From Hyphomicrobiales bacterium (GTDB taxonomy: Bacteria; Pseudomonadota; Alphaproteobacteria; Rhizobiales; Rhizobiaceae): 64,000 bases of DNA. A program made the translations under genes and the position numbers. The stretch is taken from positions 248,001 to 312,000 of the forward strand of contig UEIF01000009.1 in assembly GCA_900468805.1 (NCBI GenBank), given 5' to 3'. The notes beneath the pieces were generated by a model, which worked only from the letters and a program-made list of their open reading frames with translations, did not search any database and had not been told where the DNA came from. Shown in pieces: positions 19,012 through 26,111 of the stretch (its first letter is position 1; the number at the start of each line of letters is the position of its first letter).

Positions 19012-19193
19012 CCGGCCGCCCGGAAGGCGCCACACCCGTCAAAGAGCGCGCGCTGCGCAGTGTCCGAGAGGCGATCGCGCTTCCAGTCAGCCAAGACTGC
19101 CCAGGCCTGCTTCGTTTAAGCGGACTGAACGACGGCGTTCGTGTTGTTATTGCAGATCAGAGTGCCGGTGATACCCATACGGAGGAGAAGTAA
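19008..19193 (+). CDS. Small hypothetical ORF coupled on both sides
   Basis: 61 aa. Its ATG overlaps the preceding stop (ATGA at 19008-19011) and its TAA overlaps the next start (TAATG at 19191-19195). There is no recognisable domain; the sequence is hydrophilic with charged ends and a middle of PVSQDCPGLLRLSGLNDG. GGAGGAGAAG near its end is the ribosome-binding site of the next gene. The double overlap suggests a real coupled cistron, but it could be a remnant that bridges two genes. Confidence 0.4.
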   Translation: MTGRPEGATPVKERALRSVREAIALPVSQDCPGLLRLSGLNDGVRVVIADQSAGDTHTEEK

Positions 19194-20737
19194 TGGAGTT
19201 GTCATTCTCTTCAGATCTGGGTGCTGGCGAATATGACGCGACACCCGATAAGGCCATCGAGGCGGTACAACACTTCGATGGGCCGCTTCTGATCGACCTT
19301 GACGAGACACTCTACCTGAGAAATTCTACGGAAGATTTCATAGACTGTGCACGACCGGCCTTGGCGGCGTACATGCTCCTGAAGCTGCTCGATCTATTGC
19401 GCCCATGGCGTTGGACCGGAGCGGAGACGCGAGATGTCTGGCGCGTCCGACTCGTTATTGTGTTCTTCCCTTGGGTGATACTCATTTGGAAAAAACGCGT
19501 TACGGCGTTGGTTCGCGAGTTCGGGAATGTGCCATTACTGCGCGCGGTGAATGCGCGGCCGAACTTGCCCATCATTGTAACCCTGGGATTCCGGCCGATC
19601 GTTACTCCACTCATCGCCGCGCTCGGTCTTCCTTCCGTGCGCGTGGTCGCGGCGCGCGTCTGGACCGCAACGGATCGCCGAGATGGAAAGCTAGCGCTTG
19701 TCGAGGGCGCGTTGGGCGCCGAGACGCTGCAACGCAGCCTTTGTCTCACCGATTCATTGAATGATCTGGCGGTCCTCAAGGCATGCGCGTATCCGGTCCG
19801 CACGATCTGGCCGCGCGCGCGCTACCGGCCCGCCTTCGCCGGTCTCTATATCCCCGGACGGTACCTGACGCTGATCAAGCGGCCGAACGCGCAATATATC
19901 CGCCGGATCATCCTGCAGAAGGATTATGTACTGTGGGTCCTGTCGTCGATCTGGCTTGCGGCGGTGCCGCCATTGCACCTGCTCGGCTTGCTTGGTTTGT
20001 TGATTTCGTTCTGGGCAGTATATGAGCAGGGCTATGCAGATAACGACCGGATCGCAGCTCGGTTCGAAGAGAGTCCGCAGTTGACGGCCGAGTTCGAGAA
20101 CGTGGAGGTGGCGATCCCGCAAGCAGCTCATTGGGTCTGGGCGGCGGCGGCCGGCATTGGCGGGATCGCATTGCTGCGTTGGCCACAACCGCCAAGCTTC
20201 ATCGACTGCGCCATCTGGACTGCAGTGCTGTTTGCGACGTGGCTCTGCTTTCGTTTTTTCAACCGCCTGGATAAGGCTACGCGCGTCTGGCCCTACGCCG
20301 GTCTGCAGTTCGCCCGTTGCGCAGCTTTTGCAACGCTCGTGCCGATTGTGCCGATCGCGCCGGCCGCAATCGGTGCCCACGTCATCGAAAATTTTGTGCC
20401 CTACTTTGTGCGCCGGCTCCGGGGCGGCTCATGGGATCTACCGCATAATCTCATGTACCTGATCTTCCTTGTCCTGCTCTCACTCCTAGCCGCAGCCCAG
20501 CAGGGCGTCGAAATCCTCCTGCAATGGCCGACACTCACACTCTTGGGCTTCGCCGTGCTGCGAGCCGCACGGGAGCTTCGCGCAGTCGTCGCAAGGGCAT
20601 CGTGGATCGATCGTGGCCCGCAACGAGACTCGCAATCCTTGACCGGGTCCGGCCCCGATCGGTCCGGGCGGCCCGAGCCGCAGGCGGAGGCGCACGTGAC
20701 GCGGGATACGCTCGTCCGATTTGGGGGGGCGCAATGA
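19193..20737 (+). CDS. HAD-like phosphatase domain fused to a polytopic membrane domain
   Basis: 514 aa. GGAGGAGAAG precedes the ATG. Residues 32-200 have HAD motifs: DLDETLYLRN (Asp nucleophile and DxDxT) and CLTDSLNDLAVLK (acidic motif IV); a Lys near 160 may serve motif III. From about 240 there are around 7-8 hydrophobic helices, with the conserved-looking loop YEQGYADNDRIAARFEESP after the second. The fusion suggests a membrane enzyme that dephosphorylates or transfers a phosphorylated headgroup on a polyprenyl carrier, but this is inference. It is not a good UbiA match, because the NDxxD motif is incomplete. It sits between two glycosyltransferases of the polysaccharide block. Confidence 0.65.
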   Translation: MELSFSSDLGAGEYDATPDKAIEAVQHFDGPLLIDLDETLYLRNSTEDFIDCARPALAAYMLLKLLDLLRPWRWTGAETRDVWRVRLVIVFFPWVILIWKKRVTALVREFGNVPLLRAVNARPNLPIIVTLGFRPIVTPLIAALGLPSVRVVAARVWTATDRRDGKLALVEGALGAETLQRSLCLTDSLNDLAVLKACAYPVRTIWPRARYRPAFAGLYIPGRYLTLIKRPNAQYIRRIILQKDYVLWVLSSIWLAAVPPLHLLGLLGLLISFWAVYEQGYADNDRIAARFEESPQLTAEFENVEVAIPQAAHWVWAAAAGIGGIALLRWPQPPSFIDCAIWTAVLFATWLCFRFFNRLDKATRVWPYAGLQFARCAAFATLVPIVPIAPAAIGAHVIENFVPYFVRRLRGGSWDLPHNLMYLIFLVLLSLLAAAQQGVEILLQWPTLTLLGFAVLRAARELRAVVARASWIDRGPQRDSQSLTGSGPDRSGRPEPQAEAHVTRDTLVRFGGAQ

Positions 20738-20993
20738 TTACACTGCCGATCCGCGCTGAAAAAGCCGCCATGCGAAGGTCGCAGCGTCGGATCGGCGGGC
20801 CGTTCGGGTGACAGCCGCAAGAATGGAGAATGTTTCGTGTCGACCCCATTTTCTGCCTCCTCGCCTGCCAAGCCGAAGCTGGTCTTCTTCCAATGGAACC
20901 ACAGTCCCAATTCCCGATACGCGAAATACATGACGCAGCACGCGCAGGATCATGTACGCTGCCTGGAGCAGCACTTCGAAGTCGTGGTCGTCA
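20724..20993 (+). repeat. Leader plus CgeB 5'-end repeat, copy 2 (partner at 17421-17708)
   Basis: This copy includes the last bases of the HAD/membrane gene, the short intergenic leader and the first 50 or so codons of the full CgeB-like gene. Direct orientation relative to copy 1 means that recombination between them would delete or duplicate the three genes in between. Confidence 0.8.
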
Positions 20994-22696
20994 ACGAGGA
21001 TTGCGACTATGGCCGGATCTGCGACCGGTACCAACCGGACCTCACGCTGTTCGAGCTCGGTTATCAGTCGAACCAGTCGCATCGCATTGAGATCCGGAAC
21101 GTGTCGGCCCATTCGCAAGTTCCGAAAGCCGGCCTCCTCAACGCCGATTCATGGTCGCCGACGCGCTCGGGCATCTTGTCGGACCTAGATCGCTTGGGAA
21201 TCGGCGTTTGCTTCTCCATCTGCACGACGATCCAGGATTACCTGCCCGACAGTCTGGATGGTCTTTATGTCTGGCCGAACTTCATCGACCCAGCCGTGTT
21301 CCGCGATTATGGCGCGGAAAAGTCCATCCCGATCATGCTGACGGGCTCGCGGGCCGAGCTCTATCCTTGGCGGCGCCGTGTCTTCCCGCTCCTTTCAGGA
21401 TCCTATCCCTGCCTCATCTGTCCGCCGCACGGCTACTTCGACGCCAGTGCCGCGCGGGCCCTCACCGGCGAACGCTACGCCCGCACGCTCAACGCCAGCC
21501 TCTTCGCCCCATCTTGCGGGACAATGGCACGGGAGATCGTGCGCAAGCATTTCGAGATCCCGGGCGCCGGATCCTGCCTGATCGCCGAACGCACACCGAT
21601 GGCCGAGGCGGCCGGCTTCGCGCATATGGAGAATTGTGTCTTTGCCGACGCGGACGACGTATTGGACGTCCTTGACAACCTCATGCAGGATCGAGACCGG
21701 CTCCGGCGCATAACAGACGCCGGGCACGACCTGGTCCATTCCCGCCACACGATCGCGCATCGCCCACAGATCTATCAGTGGTTTCAATTACAGAAGGCAC
21801 CATCGCCAGGCCGCCGGATCGAGCAGGACGGCCCGTTCGGCGACCTTGTGGGGGTCGAACGGACCGGACCGCGCTTTCCGGCGCGGAGCGGAGGAGGCGC
21901 CGACCGCACCCTGCTCGCGAATGGATACAAGAGCCTTAGGCGCGGCGAGCTTGGAGCCGCACGCAAGGGGTTTTCCGACTGCCTCATCTATGTCAGCGAT
22001 CTGCCGGAGGGCCTGTTTGGTCTAGCGCTGTGCGATCTGGCGAGTGGCGATCCTGCCGAGGCCGCCATCCGGCTTGGACACCTGATCGAAACGACGGCCG
22101 TCGTCTACGGCGCACAGGATCCCGACCCTGCCGAATGGGCCGTCTATCTCTTTGCGCTTTCCCGTCTTGGACGGGACTGGGAAGCTCGACGCCTGGCCGA
22201 TTGGTATCCGCGACTGTCCCATCCCGCGCTTGATTACATTCGCAGCCTCCTCTTTGCACCCGATGCCTGGTCTGGAACCGGCGACGCGCTCACGAGACGA
22301 CCGAGCATCCACGACAGGTTCGTCGCGGCAGAATCACAGGGATGGCAGGCGCTGCTGACAGAACTGTCCCGGCTCCCGCCGCCCTCCGAGCGAAGCGTCC
22401 CGGAGGGCGGTGGACGGGCACCGGCGGCCTCGCGCCGCGCCGGACGGGCGACGTTAAGGCAACTCCTGGCCCATGCGACAGAATACACAGTGACACGGGC
22501 GGGCCTGACCGCCCTAAGACCGAACATCCCCCCAACGGGAGAACTCGACTATCTGCGAAATGTGTCCCGGCAGTTGCGCCGCGCCATCCGCAAGACCCGG
22601 CTCTGGGACCTTACCGCCGACACGCGCCGGTTCTTCAAGGCGCGGCGGGAACGACGCGAGCTATTCCGAGGCGCCGACGCCGAGCGGCGGGAGTGA
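20837..22696 (+). CDS. CgeB-like GT-B glycosyltransferase with TPR-like C-terminal part (copy 2)
   Basis: 619 aa from GTG at 20837 (ATGGAGAA upstream). It is collinear with the gene at 1564-3393: KPKLVFFQWNHSPNSRYAKY, DCDYGRICDRYQPDLTLFELGY, LYPWRRRVFPLL, SCGTMAREIVRKHFEIPGAGSC, SRHTIAHRPQIYQWFQLQ. A TPR-like pair follows (SLRRGELGAARKGFSDCLIY, LFGLALCDLASGDPAEAAIRL), then a tail ending in an Arg-rich segment. GT-B transferase activity is inferred from the family. The paralogues are far enough apart to have different acceptors. It is followed by the decayed GT8 gene. Confidence 0.8.
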   Translation: MSTPFSASSPAKPKLVFFQWNHSPNSRYAKYMTQHAQDHVRCLEQHFEVVVVNEDCDYGRICDRYQPDLTLFELGYQSNQSHRIEIRNVSAHSQVPKAGLLNADSWSPTRSGILSDLDRLGIGVCFSICTTIQDYLPDSLDGLYVWPNFIDPAVFRDYGAEKSIPIMLTGSRAELYPWRRRVFPLLSGSYPCLICPPHGYFDASAARALTGERYARTLNASLFAPSCGTMAREIVRKHFEIPGAGSCLIAERTPMAEAAGFAHMENCVFADADDVLDVLDNLMQDRDRLRRITDAGHDLVHSRHTIAHRPQIYQWFQLQKAPSPGRRIEQDGPFGDLVGVERTGPRFPARSGGGADRTLLANGYKSLRRGELGAARKGFSDCLIYVSDLPEGLFGLALCDLASGDPAEAAIRLGHLIETTAVVYGAQDPDPAEWAVYLFALSRLGRDWEARRLADWYPRLSHPALDYIRSLLFAPDAWSGTGDALTRRPSIHDRFVAAESQGWQALLTELSRLPPPSERSVPEGGGRAPAASRRAGRATLRQLLAHATEYTVTRAGLTALRPNIPPTGELDYLRNVSRQLRRAIRKTRLWDLTADTRRFFKARRERRELFRGADAERRE

Positions 22697-22751
22697 GCGC
22701 AGATGCGAAATCACAGGGGCGAGGCATGGCACGAGGAAGGGCACACGGAGC

Positions 22752-23216
22752 GCCGTTAGGATCGTGTCCGGCGCCAATCCGGAACATTTCCAGCACCTCG
22801 CGGTTACGGCGGCGTCGATTGTCGACAATGCCCCGGAGGCCGCGATCGACTTTCATGTGTTCACCTGCGACTGATCCTGTTGCGGAGGCGATGCTCGATG
22901 AAGGTTTCGCCGGATTCGAGCGTCTTTCCCTCCGGATCATCACGTCGATGGACGGGTGCTGGGCGGGCTGTTCATCGACCGGTATTAGGCTGCTTGCCTT
23001 TGCTAGGCAGCGAGGCTCCGACCTCACGCTGCACGATCAGGACGCCATTAACGCTGTTGTCTTCGACGAAGTAAAGACGCTGGACCACCGTTGGAACCTG
23101 CAGGCCAGAATGTCCAGATGTGGCAGGCGGGCAGCGCAGCACGACCGCCACACACGAGGCGTGTCGCCGACCTAAAATCACGCACTATACTACTTTCGAA
23201 AAGCCTTGGCTCTTTA
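22752..23216 (+). pseudogene. GT8-family glycosyltransferase, decayed
   Basis: Pieces in order but in different frames match the GT8 fold: RIVSGANPEHFQHLAVTAAS and DNAPEAAIDFHVFTCD (frame ends at a TGA at 22872), then LTLHDQDAINAVVFDE with LDHRWNLQAR (a family block usually spelled DQDALNAV...WNxQ), then KITHYTTFEKPW (usually HFxGxxKPW). The middle, with the DxD metal site, is missing or scrambled. At least two frameshifts and a deletion have inactivated the gene. It follows the CgeB-like gene closely and was probably part of the same operon. Confidence 0.75.
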
Positions 23217-23293
23217 GATCGCGGACTCCCCGCTCAGGAAGGCGTCGTGGTGCGATGCGAAACCTGTCCTACCATCTAATGATGTTGTCCCGC

Positions 23294-23455
23294 CTAAGTC
23301 CTTGGGAGGCACATCCCCTCCAAAGGTTGATGACAGGGTCTACGGGACTGCCCTTAAGAGCAGATGTTGTGCGAGTCCATTCGCCGGTAGTTTAGCGATG
23401 AGTGCATACGCGAAAGACATTGCTGGGCCCCAGTCTCCGGTGAAGCGAGGCAACG
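23294..23455 (+). repeat. Diverged leader repeat, copy B (partner at 17273-17420)
   Basis: This copy lies between the GT8 pseudogene and the next block and is flanked by sequence with no supported gene (23217-23461). It preserves the same ordered words as copy A. A conserved duplicated leader suggests shared regulation of the two blocks, or is a scar of segmental duplication. Confidence 0.7.
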
Positions 23456-23461
23456 ATTCTG

Positions 23462-23878
23462 GTGCACGCTGACTGTTCGCAGTTGACGATTAGAAGGGTT
23501 GGGATTGCTATGGTTCTGCGTCATGGTCCTGGTTCCGCACGCTACACGGCAGGAGCGTCATTCGTCGCGGTATTGTTGGCGAGGACCTCACCAGCCCTAT
23601 ACAAGATCCTGATCGAGCGAGGTAATACTTCGGATATCGCTATTACGGAGGCTCCCAACCTCGGTGGCGACAGCAATGTCGAGCTCGCGGGCAACATCCT
23701 GCTGCCGCACCACCATTGGTACCGTGTAGCCTCGGCAAGTCCGGGCGGAGCCGAGGCATGCACCCGGCTCAAACTTGCTGTCGAAGCGCTATGGAGGCGG
23801 ACGCGTGATGCATTGCGCAGAGCCGGCGACCTCCCTCGACCTGGTCAGGATATTGGCTTGTCGGAGTCAGCACGATGA
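23462..23878 (+). CDS. Hypothetical ORF before a GT4 gene
   Basis: 138 aa from GTG, or 122 aa from the ATG at 23510. No family recognised. The middle reads NLGGDSNVELAGNILLPHHH, and the C-terminus is Arg-rich. Its stop overlaps the next start (ATGA at 23875-23878), which favours translation. It may be the tail of a decayed gene, because the region just upstream is debris. Low confidence that the product is functional. Confidence 0.35.
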   Translation: MHADCSQLTIRRVGIAMVLRHGPGSARYTAGASFVAVLLARTSPALYKILIERGNTSDIAITEAPNLGGDSNVELAGNILLPHHHWYRVASASPGGAEACTRLKLAVEALWRRTRDALRRAGDLPRPGQDIGLSESAR

Positions 23879-24975
23879 AAGCCCTGATGCTGGTTTCCGA
23901 ACTCGAAGACTACACCATCTCCTACGCCAGCGGCCTGGCACAACACATGCAGGTCGTGCTGGGCGTTCCGCGCCGGCGCTTCGAACACCTTGCTTCCTGG
24001 TTCGATCCGGCTGTCGATCTGCACCTTCTGGATTGGCCGCGGCACCGCTCGCTTTCCAATCCCTGGTTCCTGCACCAGCTCACACGTCTCATCCGGCATG
24101 AACAGCCGAACCTTATTCACCTTCTGAGCAATTCTACGCTCTGGCTGAATTTTGCCGCTCCATTCTGGCGCCCGATTCCGCTCGTAACGACCGTACACGA
24201 TGTGACAGTGCATCCTGGCGATTCCGATACCCGCACGCTGCCCGCCTGGGCTCCTGAATTGATGGTGAGGCAATCGCGTCATGTCGTCGTGCATGGCGAG
24301 GGGCTGAAAAGGATGGTCCTCGACAGATATTCAAAATCCCCAGATAGCGTCCATGTCCTGTCGCATCCAGCCATTCATCGCTACGCGGAGCTCGCCCGTC
24401 GGAGGAAAATGACGCGGGGCCAGGCAGACGGAACCATTCGGGTCCTGCTCTTCGGGCGGATTTTTGCTTACAAGGGTCTGGAGCATCTGGTCCGAGCCGA
24501 GGCCATGCTCAAGGATACGCTCCCCAATCTGCGCATTACGGTGGCGGGCCGTGGCGACGACCCCAGGATCTTCCAGCCACTTATGGGGGAAGCCGGTCGC
24601 TATGATATCCGCAACCGCTTTATCGAAGACGAGGAGGTCGCGCAGCTTTTCCTGGACGCCGATATCGTTGTCCTTCCCTATACGGAAGCGTCTCAAAGCG
24701 GTGTCCTCAACCTTGCTGCGGCCTTTGGCAAACCGGTCATCGTAACGGATGTCGGCGAATTGCGCGCGACAGTTCAGCCAAATGGATTGGGGGTGGTTGT
24801 GCCGCCGGGGGATGCGGAGCAGCTCGCAAGAGCCATCCGGATATTGGCGGAGAACCGCGAACTCAGAAACAATTTCGGTGCCAATGCGCTCGAATGGGCC
24901 ACAGGACCGAATTCACCTGAACAGGTCGGGGCACAGGCCGCGGCCGTTTATCGCGAGGTGGTCGGATCATGCTGA
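23875..24975 (+). CDS. Glycosyltransferase family 4 (group 1)
   Basis: 366 aa GT-B protein. The N-terminal half has MLVSELEDYTISYASGLAQHM and PLVTTVHDVTVHPGD. The C-terminal nucleotide-sugar domain starts with IRVLLFGRIFAYKGLEHLVRA near residue 188 and has VVLPYTEASQSGVLNLAAAFGKPVIVTDVGE, where Glu begins the EX7E region and Asn replaces the second Glu. Expected role: one sugar addition to the lipid-linked repeat unit on the cytoplasmic face. It overlaps the next transferase by 7 bp, so the two and the following wzc form one operon. Confidence 0.88.
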   Translation: MKALMLVSELEDYTISYASGLAQHMQVVLGVPRRRFEHLASWFDPAVDLHLLDWPRHRSLSNPWFLHQLTRLIRHEQPNLIHLLSNSTLWLNFAAPFWRPIPLVTTVHDVTVHPGDSDTRTLPAWAPELMVRQSRHVVVHGEGLKRMVLDRYSKSPDSVHVLSHPAIHRYAELARRRKMTRGQADGTIRVLLFGRIFAYKGLEHLVRAEAMLKDTLPNLRITVAGRGDDPRIFQPLMGEAGRYDIRNRFIEDEEVAQLFLDADIVVLPYTEASQSGVLNLAAAFGKPVIVTDVGELRATVQPNGLGVVVPPGDAEQLARAIRILAENRELRNNFGANALEWATGPNSPEQVGAQAAAVYREVVGSC

Positions 24976-26111
24976 TGAAGGTATTCGCGGCCGGCCACCA
25001 GATAACGATGCGGAACGCGGCAAGCGTCCGTCACTATGTGCCGGGCGGTTGCGAGAACGGCGGCGGCATCGGCAGGCTGGTCGGATATATATCCAGCACG
25101 GCGAAGGAGGCAGGAGAAAAACATCTGGTCACCGATACCAGGGGGCCTCGGTGGTCAGTCGTGGCGTCGCCTGCGCGCTTGCTCGGCGCCATCTTGATGA
25201 TGGTGAAGGATCGGCTCGTTGCTCCGCGACGAATTCATCACATCCATGTCGCGGGTCGCGGCAGCACTTCCCGAAAACTGATCTTGACTGAGGCCGCCCG
25301 CCTCCTTGGATGTCGTCACATATTGCATCTGCACGACTATGATTACGCAAGCGATTTCGCCACACGCTCGCCACGCCAGCAATCGCTCATACGTCGAATG
25401 TTTCAACATGCGGACTGCGTTGTGGCGCTCGGCCAGCGTGATCGCACAACGCTGTCGGCACTTCTGGGCGTCGAGGAACGCCGCATAGTCGTCGCTCATA
25501 ATTGCGTCTCCGATCCGGGCGCACACGGTGTTCGGGTCGGCGAGACACCATTGATCGTATTTCTTGGTCGGCTGAGCGAGCGTAAAGGCGTTACCGAGCT
25601 TCTCCATGCCTTGAGCCATCCGCTCATGAAGGAACTGGGGTGGCGCGCCGTGCTGGCGGGCGATGGACCTGTCGAAGACTACCGACGCCAGGCCACAGCT
25701 TTGGCACTTTCGGATCGGGTGGAGATGCCGGGCTGGCTCGACGCCGACAAGGCGCGGGCCTTGTGTGCACGTGCGGATATCCTTGTCTTGCCTTCACATG
25801 CCGAAGGCCTGGCAATGGCGGTTATCGAGGGACTTGCCCATGGGCTCGCGGTTGTCACGACACGTGTCGGCGCCCACGAAGAAGTCATCTCCGACGGCGA
25901 AACCGGTGTTTTCGTGCCTGTCGGAGACAAGGATGCCTTAGCCGCGGCGCTGGCGAAACTCGTGATCGATCCGGACATTCGCAACCACCTCTCGTCCAGG
26001 GGCCGCGCCCTCTACCTCAATCACTTCAGTATGAAGGCATACATGCGATCGATGGAAAAACTATATGAAGCCGTCTCTGCGCAACCTCAAACAATGGTTG
26101 GCGCGCCATGA
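24969..26111 (+). CDS. Glycosyltransferase family 4 (group 1)
   Basis: 380 aa. The N-terminal domain has ENGGGIGRLVGYISSTAKEAG and HLHDYDYASDFATRSPRQQ. The C-terminal domain begins near residue 193 with LIVFLGRLSERKGVTELLHAL and carries a clean EX7E motif in HAEGLAMAVIEGLAHGLAVVTT, then EEVISDGETGVFVPVGD. It is a retaining GT4 enzyme by family. The start overlaps the previous gene and the stop overlaps the Wzc-type gene (ATGA at 26108). Donor and linkage not resolvable from sequence. Confidence 0.9.
   Translation: MLMKVFAAGHQITMRNAASVRHYVPGGCENGGGIGRLVGYISSTAKEAGEKHLVTDTRGPRWSVVASPARLLGAILMMVKDRLVAPRRIHHIHVAGRGSTSRKLILTEAARLLGCRHILHLHDYDYASDFATRSPRQQSLIRRMFQHADCVVALGQRDRTTLSALLGVEERRIVVAHNCVSDPGAHGVRVGETPLIVFLGRLSERKGVTELLHALSHPLMKELGWRAVLAGDGPVEDYRRQATALALSDRVEMPGWLDADKARALCARADILVLPSHAEGLAMAVIEGLAHGLAVVTTRVGAHEEVISDGETGVFVPVGDKDALAAALAKLVIDPDIRNHLSSRGRALYLNHFSMKAYMRSMEKLYEAVSAQPQTMVGAP

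Noticed and set aside
19193..20737. Annotation as a UbiA prenyltransferase
   Set aside because: The loop YADNDRIAARFE only partly resembles NDxxDxxxD and no second Asp-rich motif is seen, so only a HAD/membrane description is given.
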